Source of the DNA: Erpobdella octoculata
Taxonomy: Eukaryota; Annelida; Clitellata; Hirudinida; Erpobdellidae
Direction of reading: 5' to 3'
Length of the DNA stretch: 64,000 bases
Assembly: GCA_963978895.1 (NCBI GenBank)
Contig: OZ022243.1
Location: 9,909,896 to 9,973,895 of the forward strand
Part shown: in pieces, positions 30,205 through 46,279 of the stretch
Position numbering within the stretch: the stretch's first letter is position 1
Layout: every line of letters starts with the position of its first letter
Translations under genes and position numbers: made by a program
The notes under the pieces: model-generated
What the model was told of the DNA's origin: nothing
Database searches by the model: none
The model's input: only the letters and a program-made list of their open reading frames with translations

Positions 30205-31120
30205 TGACTCAAACTGTGAAAATTTACTAACTTCCCGTCATCCAATTGAGCTGAAATTTGAAATATAGGCTCACTCTCTCTTCTTGACTATTGAAGTTTC
30301 AAAATTAAAAAAAAATTTAATTTTTTTTTTCATTTCTTATTTTATTTATTTTATTCATCATCATTTATGAGGCGGTTATTTACTGAATTTTTGATCGTAG
30401 TTGGAGCAGAACTAGTGTGCAAACACAACGACTTCAAATTTTAATATTGTGAATTGGCACTTTCATTGCACAATTCGAATAGTTTCCACAAAAAACTTAT
30501 GATAAGTTCAACAAGCTAAGCAATTAATAATGAAATTGTTAACATCAATCTTTTTATCACAACACCTGGTTGGCTGGCTGGTTAATTTAACGGTCGGTCA
30601 ATCGGTTTGTTGGCTGTTTGGTTATTTTATAACTGTCTGTTTACAAAGTCCAAACAAATTAGAAAGATTGTGAAAATATTTGTTCACATTGCTGATCATT
30701 TTTTGTAAGAAGATTACGTAATAGTTTCAAATCCTAAATCCGTTAAAATATTTTCAAGCATATTACGTGGTATGCAAAATTCTGTTTTTTTTTTTTAATA
30801 AGCGGCTTACAACCGCGTAGGTGGTCACATTTTCTGGGGGACTCATTACTTGCAAGAGGGAGTCAAAAATATATCAAACACTTTTACATTATCTCTTTCC
30901 AAAAATACCAAAGACCGGGGATAGTCGTAGGTATGTGGTTGGCTAATTATATATCAGTGCAATTTTGTAGCTCACAATAAGTAGGGTTAAAGTTAATGAT
31001 TAGTCAATACAGATCTCATGTCGTAGCTTTAAAATAAAATGTTTGATTTGACAAACCCCCTTCCATTTTCCCGACAGAGTTCTGTCTGCGACTAATGAGT
31101 CAAGGTCCGTAGTTCCGAAA
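30205..31120. other. AT-rich spacer, no gene seen
   Basis: No convincing gene. A GGTTGGCTGG/GGTTATTTT-type short repeat lies near 30,565-30,640. Confidence 0.5.
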
Positions 31121-31310
31121 AGCGTTGTTGTGTGAAAATATTTGTGTGCGTTGTTGTGTGAATGGTTTTATGTGTGCGTTGTTGTGTGAATGTATTTATG
31201 TGTGCGTTGTTGTGGGAATGTATATTTATTTGTGCGTTATTTTGTGAATGTATTTATTTGTGCGTTATTTTGTGAATGTATTTATGTGTGTGCCTATTGT
31301 GTGCGTTGCA
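31121..31310. repeat. Tandem repeat, unit about 29 bp
   Basis: About six degenerate units built on GTGCGTTGTTGTGTGAATG followed by TATTTAT. It borders a Helitron-like CTAG terminus at 31,332. Confidence 0.85.
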
Positions 31311-31331
31311 GCTTATTTGTTTATCTATATA

Positions 31332-31640
31332 CTAGCGGGGTTACCCGGCGTTGCTCGGGGTTTTCAGAGGTTTTTTATAGTTTTTCTCTTTTGCTCCCGT
31401 TCCTACCCCGCTTGCTTTCCCGCTCCCGGTCACTTTCCGTTCACGCTCACGCTTGCTCTCCCGTTCCCGTTCCCCCTCGTTTAACAATTTCAAGCAGCTT
31501 TTAGCAAATCTATTTTATATTTTATGGGCTAAATGAAGTTAGGAGAGTGGAAGAAAAAAAATGAGCGAGAGCGGGAACGAGAGAGCTAGTGTGCACGGAA
31601 GTACAAATGGGAGCGGGAACGGAAAAATAACCGGCAACGG
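31332..31640 (-). mobile_element. Helitron-like 3' fragment, family B, minus orientation
   Basis: CTAG at 31332-31335 is followed on the plus strand by CGGGGTTACCCGGCGTTGC, the inverted 3' end of family B, and then by pyrimidine-rich minisatellite. The segment TTAGCAAATCTATTTTA near 31,501 recurs near 59,380, where another fragment of the family lies. Confidence 0.6.
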
Positions 31641-31760
31641 CTGGCATCAACTGATCACATTTTGCTAAGATTGAAACGGATTAATTTTTGCAACAAAGTT
31701 GATGTTATAGAGAAATAATTAAAGCGGAATCACATGTGCAACAGATGATACCGGTTTTTA

Positions 31761-32847
<1,087 letters not shown>

Positions 32848-32879
32848 TATTCAATAAAAAACTTTCAGGAAAATATTTG

Positions 32880-34990
<2,111 letters not shown>

Positions 34991-36369
34991 TGGGAATGGG
35001 AATGGGAGTCTCAGAGCAACCTGTAAGTAAGTACGTGAAAGAAGAGTTAATTTTTTGTAATGAGAAAAGATGTGAGGCGTGGATTAGGTCTGATGTAACG
35101 AGCCGTTAAATTGACCGCTGAGATGAAACTGTCGATTAGCGCTACGAAGAGCTTGATGCCTCGTTTCATTGTGAGATTTTTTCATCTAATTTTTATTCTA
35201 GATTACTTTTACTGCTTTCGTGGTAAGCAATTATTTATTTCACTTTTTTATACTTATTAAATGCACTTCAATAAAATTATTTACAAACTCATGAACATCA
35301 TCATCATCTTCTATCACATGACTGACTTGTATTTAATAACTGATGTTCCAATCATCTTCTGCCGTTACAAACTAGGCTCCAATAATTAATTCTGCTTCCT
35401 TTTCACACCGGATAACGGCGCCAGTCGAGCACGTGGTTTCTGTCACGTGACTTCGATCGTTTCCGGTCTGTTATTGCTAATTTGATTGGCCGGTTGAGCA
35501 GGTAGAATGCATAAATGAACGTGTTTGCAAAAGCAAATGAATGCAAGAGCAAGAGAAAGAAAGATGCGCCACAAAGAAAACCTGGAGACGAGGGACATCC
35601 ATCAAAATGGTTGAAAAGAAGCGGCGCTCAATTAACTCGTGAAGCGTTAAAAATCTCAATTGGCTTCTTCGGTAATTGAATTGCTGATGACTTGGTGGAC
35701 ACTGTAGCCGTTTTTTTTTATCTTTTGAAAGTATTTCAATCTCTTTATGGTTATATATTCAAGAAAATTAATGAGTTATAAACTCGACTATCGCGTTGGT
35801 TATCAATGCGACAATTATAACGCAGTTGTTTTGTGTTCAATTAGCAATTTTCAAAGACTCAGTGTTTTGACTAAATTAAAAAAACGTATTAAATGTTTAT
35901 TTTTTCTTCTTACATTTAATCATTCCGTTGTTATTCTTGATCAACCATGAGCTCACTTTTCATTCCAAGCCGTTTAATCCAGTTCTTCTTTGTTCTCGGA
36001 CAACTGCCCTCTAGCGACCGGATTTAAGGATATTTCTATGAGGTGAATCATTAGGGTTTCGAGTAAACAAACTTCTAAATATAAACATTATTAATTGCCA
36101 CATCAATAAAACAATAATAATACAATAATTCAAATTTTAATGCATCACAAATATTTTTGGAGAAGCTTATTTATGAGTTATGTTTTTGGTACATCTCTCC
36201 GTTGTCAAGGCAAACACAGGTGCGAGATAAACAAGATATCATACCGCTACTATAATCGCTATAACTTTGTTGGTTAATGACTGTTTACGCTTTAAAAATC
36301 TCGAAAAGATTGGGTTATTGCTATATTTAACTTTTAATTACTTTAGGCTACAATCGGATTTTGATATAA
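34991..36369. other. Upstream region of the RITA1-like gene
   Basis: No gene seen. A perfect 10-bp palindrome GTCACGTGAC (bHLH/E-box type core CACGTG) lies near 35,443-35,452, with a second CACGTG about 16 bp upstream. They sit within about 1 kb of the start codon at 36370, so a promoter role is possible but unproven. Confidence 0.4.
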
Positions 36370-37863
36370 ATGAATGCACCTTGCGATTTGAGGAAAAGCG
36401 AAGATTTCGTGCAAAATGACCGTTTATGGCAACCGGACACTTTTAGAAAAAGTTCACCAGAAATAATTAATGATGATGAAGTTAATGTTCATGCCGCAAA
36501 TCAACAGATGAAAAAAACCGCTGTGTTCGCAGATAAAAATGAGGATGATGAGCATTATCAGGATGAACTGTTTGGAGATTTTAAAGAAATGCCATCAGAA
36601 GCTGAAGTATTTAAAGTCCCAAGTACTATGACCAATGGCTTCAAACGCGCTGGTGATGGTGATGATGATGATGATGATGGTGATTGTGATGGTGATGGTG
36701 ATGGTGATGGTGATGGTGATTATGTTAATAAGAAGGTGGAGGAAAAAGTAAAAGAACTAAGAAATAAAATTTTTGAAGAAGAGAGATATAGTGAAATGCC
36801 AATAAAATCGAGCTCAATGTCAATTGATAACAACTTTTATAAAGAACACACAAAATCTTCAAATAATCCAGAAAATGACAAAGATTTATTTGTAAACAGA
36901 AGCTCAGAATTAGATTTATTAAAGTCTAACGATATCTCTGAAAAGTTCCAAAAAGCGAAAATTTCAGATAGTCCCAGATCGGATGATTCGTCAATATTCG
37001 AAAGCGTCAGTGTTGTCTACGAAAACAAAATGAAAAAAGCAGCAATGAATGCGGACAACTTAATTGCAAATAAAAACGAATCTGAATCTGAAAACGAAGA
37101 TTATGATGTAATTGATGAAAAACTTGTAAACGAATTACTTGAATTCACCATCGGAGACGACGAAGAATTCAAAGAAACAAAAATCCCGTCAAAAAATCGA
37201 TTTCCGAGGGACAAAAAAAACTTTGCAGCTTCTTATTTGCCTCCGAAACCATTGCCATCGTCACGTGATTCAGTCAGAACACCTTCAAAAAGAGACCTGC
37301 TTCCTTCTAGTTCCAGGTTGAGAGAAAGTCAAAAGAAGTTGGAGAATATAATGAACAAATATAAAGATAAGCACGATCTGAAATTCAAAAGTTCTTATTC
37401 TCTTCAACCGAAAACTACCAAACCATTGATGCCACGTCCGTCTAGTAAAACTCCAAGAAAAGTTCAAAAAAATGAATTCAGTCATCGCAGTGACTGTGAT
37501 CTTCGTGTGGAAAATAATTTTCCCAAAAATCAACTTGGCTCTGCCATTTCTAATCGTCCTAAATCAACCAGATCCGAAACACCAAAACCTCCTTTTAGAG
37601 CAGGTTCAATGACTGACTTTCTACGTAAAATAGACGAAGACGGAAGAAGCAGCGTGGCTGGAAAAAACAATCCTTACTGGAGAAGACGTCCATCTTCTAG
37701 TCATAGAGGCAGCTACGTTGATGAAACTCTTTTTGGAACCAATTCAGATAGTGGATTCGAGTCTGCAACGTGGCGTGCTCCGTGGCAAGAAAAACAGAAA
37801 AGTGCAAAGCCATATTTTTGCGATTGGGTTTGGGACCGGAGACAAATATCTGAAAAAATTTAA
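36370..37863 (+). CDS. RITA1-like protein (RBPJ-interacting and tubulin-associated family signature)
   Basis: A single-exon frame of 497 codons starting at an ATG preceded directly by an in-frame TAA. Near the C-terminus, residues 448-456 read SYVDETLFG, followed by APWQEK at 470-475. Human RITA1 has the same SYVDETLFG block followed about 17 residues later by PPWVEK, so order and spacing agree. Family knowledge: RITA1 binds RBPJ/CSL and tubulin and exports RBPJ from the nucleus, damping Notch signalling. The remaining 440 residues are hydrophilic and probably disordered: an Asp/Gly tract at about residues 97-116 from a GAT repeat, two charged helical stretches (about 121-140 and 315-336), and Ser/Pro/Arg-rich segments. 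It is longer than human RITA1 (about 270 residues). The motif is convincing; the function is inferred. Confidence 0.62.
   Translation: MNAPCDLRKSEDFVQNDRLWQPDTFRKSSPEIINDDEVNVHAANQQMKKTAVFADKNEDDEHYQDELFGDFKEMPSEAEVFKVPSTMTNGFKRAGDGDDDDDDGDCDGDGDGDGDGDYVNKKVEEKVKELRNKIFEEERYSEMPIKSSSMSIDNNFYKEHTKSSNNPENDKDLFVNRSSELDLLKSNDISEKFQKAKISDSPRSDDSSIFESVSVVYENKMKKAAMNADNLIANKNESESENEDYDVIDEKLVNELLEFTIGDDEEFKETKIPSKNRFPRDKKNFAASYLPPKPLPSSRDSVRTPSKRDLLPSSSRLRESQKKLENIMNKYKDKHDLKFKSSYSLQPKTTKPLMPRPSSKTPRKVQKNEFSHRSDCDLRVENNFPKNQLGSAISNRPKSTRSETPKPPFRAGSMTDFLRKIDEDGRSSVAGKNNPYWRRRPSSSHRGSYVDETLFGTNSDSGFESATWRAPWQEKQKSAKPYFCDWVWDRRQISEKI
36655..36720 (+). repeat. Coding GAT/GGTGAT repeat
   Basis: An in-frame trinucleotide run encoding Asp-Gly repeats in the RITA1-like protein; likely length-variable between individuals. 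Confidence 0.85.
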
Positions 37864-39185
37864 TGTTCTGTTAAAGCGATTTAGAAATTTACTTCTCCAG
37901 ACGCCTTCTATTTTGGCGCGAGTTCATTAGCATGTATAGCTAATCAGCTGTTCAGATTTTGTTATCTTTGTTATTTAATTTGCAAACAGCTAAGTCTTTT
38001 ATGTTCAACGAGAAGTTTGTTACGTAAATTGTAGGTTATGTGAACAATATTTGCATCAGTAGTTTTTTGAATTTTTCAAAATCAAATTACTAGTTTTATT
38101 GACAGTTATCAAAGATCAAATGACTGCTAAAATTTGAATAAATTAGCTTCAACAAATTTTTTTTCAAACCGGTCTTAATTTTCTCTTCTGAACAACAGCT
38201 GCAATAATTTTTTATTTAGAATTTTGCTGACTTAAACAACTAAAGAAAAGTAAAATGGTTAGATATAATTTAACACAAACTGCAATTATCCAGATCACAG
38301 AATGTCACAAAATAGCACAAATTTTTGTTTTGAACAGTTCGAAGTGGTATATGTACCTACCTATCACACACCCTGTGCCGAGGTTAGGGTGCGAGAGCCC
38401 CCCAAACATTAGTTGGGTCCTTAACTAATAGGTTATGTATATGACTAATGCTCGGCTGTCGTTCGTACCACATTTCTTCAAAAAGCTGGTTAAATTTTAC
38501 TTGCAAGATTTGCGTACAGAGAAAGCCACACACACACACACACAAACAGAGATTGTAACCTAAATAAAAGTTTGTAATAAAGTAATGTAACAAATTTAAA
38601 CTAAAAAGCAAGTCAATGGTCATGAACTCTGAAATAAACCAAAATCTTCCATTTCAAGTTATTACCAAATAATTTTTCCTATCTAAATTGGAACTTAAGC
38701 TTAAATTAATAGTTAGTGGAAAAATATTTAAAACCGCTGTCAGTACGATTTTCGGCTAAGTTTAATAAATTTGGCATAAATTCATTTTGTTTGCTGAAAG
38801 TAAATGTACAGAAATTTGTCAACAGTTCTTGAACTTAAGAAGAAAGCGATTTTTTAATTTCACATCTACCCCAACAGTCATTGATCAGCCGTTTTTTATT
38901 AACTCATAATTCTAACCAGTTATCAAATTTTCATGATAAGTTAAAATCCATCACACTGTGAAATTCTCAATTATATGTTGCGGTCTACAAATCAATTCTA
39001 CCTTTAAAAGAAACCAGACGATCTTTCACTTTAAACTATCAATTTTTATACCTTCTCACAGTTTTGGACGGAACAAGGTCGACTACAAGACTTTCTTTCG
39101 ACGTCTGGCAACATCTTTTTGGGGTGATCTAATGTTTGTGAAAAATTAGATGGTCTTTCTGCAATTACACTAGTTGGTGGCACAT
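37864..39185. other. 3' flank of RITA1-like gene and a dispersed repeat
   Basis: An AATAAA near 38,137 could serve the RITA1-like transcript. At about 38,480-38,590 a segment with AGCTGGTTAAATTTTACTTG and GAGATTGTAACCTAAATAA matches 48,518-48,625, so it is a dispersed repeat of about 100 bp. No gene seen otherwise. Confidence 0.5.
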
Positions 39186-39985
39186 TCAGTATTGCTTTGC
39201 AATGCTTGGTGTAAGACTTCCAGCACTTTTCCTCTTTGACCCATGGTTCTGAAAACCTTCATCTCTTGGCGAATAATTACTTTCATTAGAATTGGTCGAG
39301 TTGAAACTATTTTCTTGTTTGAAACGTATTTGTCTGTATTTTTTTAATGGTAATCGTAGCCGGTCTGCAAGGCTGTCAAACGAATGTTCTGATGCTAAAT
39401 CCTCACCTCCTTCTGTTTCATGACTCTCGTTTGTCAGTAGGAGAATGTAAATATCGAGCTTTTGAGTCAACTTTGTTAAGATGTTTCTGACCAAATTAAA
39501 TTCGGCTGAGGATTCCAAATTGCTGCCATTGGAGAAGCAGATAGCGGCAAAAGCAAGTGAACTGCGTTTTTCCTTCATTCGTTTGTCGAAAGGAAATTCC
39601 AGCTGTGCGACCAAATGGGAAACTTGCTCCTTGCAAAACTAACAGATGCATGTTTCTGCAGTGCCTAAAGTGCATTCGTTGCTTGAAAGAGTTTTCACCA
39701 CAAGCTACCAAGGTTTCAGCGCCAAACATATTGTTTGTAGATCTTCTTCTGAAAATGGAAACTCTTGTTCTAAAAACGTCATTGTTTTTTTTCTCAATAA
39801 ATTTCTAAACTCCAAAAACCCTTTCTAACGTTGCGACTAAAGAATTCCACCTGGTTTTGATGTCGAGGACAAGACAGAGTTCCTTTCCTTGATCTTCTTT
39901 TTTACTAGACTTTTTAGAAAAAGTTGAACATCTCACATTTTTTGGATGACGGAATTCAAAAAACCAATTGTCATCTGCCATCTTA
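39186..39985 (-). pseudogene. Decayed hAT-like transposase fragment
   Basis: Read from 39,985 down, the minus strand gives LVLDIKTRWNSLVATLER, then after a stop FPFSEEDLQTICLALKPW, and after more breaks VAQLEFPFDKRMKEKR. The DIKTRWNS block, the ALKP block and the R-rich block occur in this order in one animal hAT transposase group. Stops and frame changes make it dead. The downstream frame (39186-39614) is not recognisable by itself. Confidence 0.6.
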
Positions 39986-40139
39986 AGATCAACTGTGTTG
40001 GATTGGTTTAGAGTTAAACGTCATCGTCAATTTCATCACTGTCGTCGATTTCCATGTTGTCATTGTTTGAATCATTATTTTCTTACAATTCTGGCAATGG
40101 AAGTGACCAGGGAGGTCATTTCAGCAAAATCTTTTTAAA

Positions 40140-40900
40140 ACCAGAGACAACAATTTTTTATCTTCGTAATGCCCCGGCACTAAAGGTGGGCCCCACGCAG
40201 TAAAGTGGGTCCCCGCCCTTAAGTGGTCCCCCGCGCTTAAGTGGGCCTCCGGCATTTAAGTTAGTGGTCTCCTCCTGATTTTTAAGTAGCTCTTCCCGGA
40301 CTTTTCAGTGGGCCCCTGGCACTAAAGTGGGCCCCCGGCACTAAAGTGGGCCCCATGTACTCAAGGGGGCACTCGGCACTGAAGTGGGTCCCACGCACCT
40401 AAAAAGGCCCGGCACTGAAGTGAGCCCCACGCACTCAAGGGACCCCCGGCACTGAAGTGGGCTTTACGCACTTAAGTGGTCCCTGGTCTTACGTGAGCCT
40501 CTGCACTTAAGTGGGTTCCCGGCACCTAAGTGGACTCTCCTGACTTAAGTAGCCCTTATGGACTTTTCAGTGGGTTCCCCGGCACTAAAGGTGGGCCCCA
40601 CGCAGTAATGTGGGCCCCGTCACTAAAGTTTGCCCAACGCACTTAAGTGGGCCCCCGCCCTTAAGTGGTCCCCCGCGCTTAAGTGGGCCCCCGGCACCTA
40701 AGTTAGTGGGCCCCTCCTGATTTTTAAGTAGCCTTTCCAAGACTTTTCAGTGGGCCCCCGGCACTGAAGTGGGTCCCACGCACTTAAAAGGGCCCGGCAC
40801 TGAAGTGAGCCCCGCGCACTCAAGGGACCCCCGGCACTGAAGTGGGATCCACGCACTGAAGTGGGTCCTGGTCTTACGTGAGCCTCGGCACTTAAAAATC
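40140..40900. repeat. GC-rich minisatellite (GGCCCCCGGCACTAAAGTGG-type units)
   Basis: About 760 bp of degenerate units of roughly 22-25 bp, each built on GTGGGCCCC, CGGCAC or ACGCAC and CTAAAGTGGG. A block of about 400 bp with the order AAAGGTGGGCCCCACGCAG...GACTTTTCAGTGGG appears twice, starting near 40,185 and 40,585, so there is also a higher-order duplication. The region is far more GC-rich than its surroundings. Confidence 0.85.
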
Positions 40901-43285
40901 ACGACCGGATACTTCGATATATATTACATATACTGATATATGAGTTTTAAAACACCTTGTATAAAGAACAATAAACGATATTAGAATTACCTTAATGTAA
41001 AATACCAGCTTGTTTAGGTTAAAAAAAATATATATGAACTATTAGCTTAAATCCGTTTCGTAAAAATTCAATAGATACTTGCATTATTGGGCCCAGAGGC
41101 GTGGCTAATGGCGTGGGCAAGCTGCCCCGGGCGACATCATGGGGGTGACAGAAAGAGGTTTCAGTGTATTCATATTGGACTAACTTCTTCAGAAATAAAT
41201 GACTATAGTTTTTTTCGTTCATAAATATTAATTACCGCAGATTTTGATAGATATAGCCTTGTTTGTAGAGATAGTTGGAAATGCTCTTATGATCACTCAG
41301 ATGTTATGGTATGTGACCTCCCCCGGTCATCAGGTTTTTGGGAGGAAAAATAAAACAAGGGTTTCAAAAATAATTTGAAAAGTGGCTGCAACTATTCCCC
41401 AAAAGGCCCAACCAATTTTTTCGAAAGGTTTTTAAAACCTTTTCTTATTTTCCCTTAATAAATGCTGATGATCGGGGGAGGGTAGTCACTCTCCTTTTTT
41501 CCCCAAAAAAACCTGATGACCGAGGCCTACTCAAACTTCAAAAAGTTCCACTTTCACCTTTTGGGAGACCAAAACTACGTCAGGGTCCCAGTAAAAAGTC
41601 ATGAAAACAATGCATGTCCCCCTGTTCCTCTTCGAAATGACGTGCATGTTTGAACTCCTGTTTGTTAATCCTATAATATTTGCCCCTATCTTTATGGTAA
41701 TCATCTTAAAGAGTTTTAACATTCTTCTCGAGTACTTAGCGTCAAAAATGTTAATGATGTCATGCACATTGAGTTCAATGTCTCTCTGAAGTATTTTGTA
41801 ATATTACGAATTGGCTATATTGTACGCTGAATGAACTCTCACCTTCAGTTTTATATTCAAGCTCGGGGCGAGCAAAAACGCTAGAATTTTACAGTTGAAT
41901 ATCATTTTATTTTGAAAATTCTGAATTGGTGCAATAGTTTCTGTTGAAAGACATAACAGTTTCCGCATCCCATTTTTCGGTATTGCAGTAATCTTACCAC
42001 TTGATTTGTGAATTTTTAAAGAACCATTTTTTAAGATGATGTATTCACCAATATATCAAAAATGTCAAAAGAAATCGCATTGGATGGTGCTGTCTCTGTT
42101 CCACGCGCCAGCCGTATGTTCTTTCAATACAGCTTTAAACCTGCTTTAACCAATTAATAAAAGTTTGATTAAGGCGACCAGTACACTGTGGAGATGAAAA
42201 CTCGAGTTAAAGCACTAAAAAATCTCAAAGCCAAAGGTAATAGTTGCGCAAGTAGGTACGAGCAACGGCGTCGTACTAAATACGGACGAACAACTTCACT
42301 TCGTTACGATAGTTTAATCAGCTGATTCTGTCTGTTTATTCTAGACAAAAAGGCCCTTTGTTGAAAAACATAAGCATTTGTTACCTACTACGACTCCATT
42401 GTGTCACTTTAAGAAAAACTTTTTTCATTCTCGTTTTACTACTTTTTTCACTTGCTTTATAATTATTTCTTATTCAAATAAATTTTATTATTTCACTCCT
42501 ATTCTTGCCTTTTACTACAATATAAGAAATTCTTAAAAGATACTTATCAAGTGACCTAAACTGGATTGAAATTAACTTCAAAAAAGAAAATAAAGATTGA
42601 AATAAAAAAAGCTTAAACTTAAAGTAACTGATGAAGAAATATTTAAAAAAAGAATTGATAGAAGTTGAAACAAATAAAACATAATTATTAATTATGTTAT
42701 CAGTGAAACAATATCTCAAATTCAAAAAAGCTTTGAAGCATGTGAGTAATCTAGAGCAATTTTTTTCAATAGCGTACTTAGTATTAAGTACTCAAAGAAA
42801 AGTTACAAGTTTTTCCTAGAGAAAAATTAGAATGGAATTCCCTACCAAAAAAATGAAATAATTTAAAACTATTTAGAAAATGAAGCATAAAAAACTTTAA
42901 ATAAAGCCTTGAAAAGAACCACAATCAAGATTGCATTCAGAAGAGTCAAATACAAAGGAGAGATATACTTGAAACTAATATAGAAGAGGGCCAATTAACA
43001 TCAAATGACTCATCAATAACAGGCAGTCAAGAATCAGCAGCAATATCAAAACCAAAGTCAAAACATTGAACTTTTCTTGTTCCAAATAATGTCAGATAGA
43101 AATTATTAACTCCATACAAAAATAACTAAACTTAGAAAACTGAAATCACTAGGCAGAAGCCAGCAACTGACGAATGTGTACGACAAAAACTTCAGATCAA
43201 TCTCACCGTAAAGGATTCGAGATATAATCGTCATGAATGTCAGTCGTTGGCCCTTCACCTACTAATTCAGTTCTCCAATTTTGCT
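40901..43285. other. Spacer between minisatellite and GPX4-like gene
   Basis: No supported gene. At 41,300-41,600 GACCTCCCCCGGTCATCAGG- and CTGATGACCGAGGCC-type sequence forms a dispersed-repeat remnant related to 24.6-25.0 kb. The right-hand end is expected to contain the 3' UTR of the GPX4-like gene. Confidence 0.45.
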
Positions 43286-43318
43286 ATCAAATTATGCATG
43301 ATTTTAAAATAACTTCAT
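43286..43318 (-). promoter_or_regulatory. Weak SECIS candidate in the 3' UTR
   Basis: Twelve bases after the stop, the minus strand reads ATGA, a 6-base arm AGTTAT, an A-rich loop, the arm ATAATT and TGAT. This has the ATGA/AA/TGAT layout of a SECIS core, but the paired arm is shorter than usual and no lower helix is evident. A SECIS is required somewhere downstream if the TGA is decoded; this is only one possibility. Confidence 0.2.
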
Positions 43319-43330
43319 TTCTCTCCACTG

Positions 43331-44933
43331 CTACCAGTACTTTGGAAGATCTTTCTTGATATCCTGTATAAATTTTTAATACTTTTATTAACATCTTTGG
43401 TACAAGTAAGGAATGGGTGGTGTAGAAAGGTCCAAAGGTAAGCAGCAGCAAAGCTTTCAGTTCAGTTGACACAAAAAAGCATGCCATATCTACTGCCCTG
43501 CACATGTACTAACTTCCAGACAAAAATTCTAAAAATAAATCAAAAACTTACAAAGGGCTCTGTGGTAGGAGAATATCTTTCCACAGGCTTTCCATCTTTG
43601 TCTATCAAGAACTTAGTGAAATTCCACTTAATGAAACTGAAAAAAAAATCAACCAATTTAAAAAACAACACATATAAAACTGCAATAATAGAAAAAATAC
43701 AAACTTTCCAAATGTTCCTCCTTGCTTATCCTTAAGAAACTTAAACAATGGATGCGTATTACTCCCATTAACATCTATTTTAGAAAACATATCAAACGTC
43801 ACTCCAAACTTTTCAGTTAAGTAATTTTTTATCTCTGCTTCAGGCCAAGGTTCCTATGAAATAAATTAAAATCATATAAGCCAAATCGCTACAATAAGCA
43901 TTTTTTCAATAATAATAATAACAGTATAATATAATTCAATGTCTTTATAAAATTCCAACAACAAAAAAAACTCCTCACCTGGCCTCCAAACTGATTGCAA
44001 GGAAAACCAAGAATCTTCAGACCATGGGTGCTGCCAAACTCGTCGTACAAAGCTTGGAGCTGGATGTAGTTTTTTTCTGTTAACCCTCATTTGCATGCAC
44101 CATTAAATATGATGCAGACATGACCTCTAATCAAGTAATTAAAATCATAAATAAAAATGAATACACATGATAACATAAGAAATTAAATGTTATTTAATTG
44201 AAAATAATTTTACGGCTATTTTATTAATAAAAACAACCTATATTTTTCTAATGAAACCTCATTTCCATCAATATCTTTGGCAGTGAACTCATATATTGTT
44301 GAAGGGCCACTTTTGGCAGACTGTTCACAATAAAAAGAAAAACCAATAGCACTATCATGAAAATAAATCTAGCTGGTACACTAAAAAACTGAAAATAAGT
44401 CAAAACTATGAGTCTTAATTGCTAAGTAATTAATAAAGTTAAATAGAACAGTAATAACTGCAATGTAATAATATGCAATAAATAATGTAATTTGAACCAT
44501 ATTTTTTAGCAATAGTAAAACACTCGTATGATATTTGATTGTAAACTACTCACTAACTAAACTCTTGTTTTCTAATCTAAACTTTTATAGCTTAATTTTA
44601 TAATTTAAACTTTTATTTTCCAGCATTTACCATTATTATTATGAATATCTCAACGTTTTCGCACTTTTAAGTTCAAGTTCAACATCGTCTATTTAATTAT
44701 TTTAATTAAATAAATTATGCATTATAATATTAATTATCAAAAGAAGCACCTCTTACTTGTCTTACTACTCTTTAATTGTTTAAAAACTTAGTTTAATTGC
44801 GACAAGTTATAAAACATACCTATAACCATGGTATAATAGAATATAGCTATAATAGCCACTAATTAAAGTAAATCCATTATAATAAAGAATGAAATCGAAT
44901 AAGAACACGACATCCAAAAAGAAATCATACCAT
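43331..44933 (-). CDS. GPX4: Phospholipid hydroperoxide glutathione peroxidase (GPX4-like selenoprotein)
   Basis: Six exons in consistent phase: 44931-44933, 44238-44320, 43979-44126, 43705-43853, 43552-43636, 43331-43363, giving 166 residues, the size of cytosolic GPX4. The third exon reads [22 protein letters not shown] with TGA at the peroxidatic position. Catalytic partners are present: Gln in FPCNQFGG and Trp-Asn in IKWNFTKFL. The C-terminus [10 protein letters not shown] matches GPX4-type ends. Family knowledge: these enzymes reduce phospholipid hydroperoxides using thiols and protect against lipid peroxidation. The absence of the oligomerisation loop of tetrameric GPX supports the GPX4 type. 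The first exon would code only for Met (AACAATG|GTATGA), which fits phase and start context but is the least certain part. Confidence 0.88.
44087..44089 (-). other. Selenocysteine TGA codon of GPX4-like gene
   Basis: The in-frame TGA falls between Lys and Gly in the GPX active-site block, exactly where vertebrate GPX4 has Sec. The frame continues correctly on both sides through three further splice junctions, so a disabling mutation is unlikely. Confidence 0.85.
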
Positions 44934-46276
<1,343 letters not shown>

Positions 46277-46279
46277 ATA

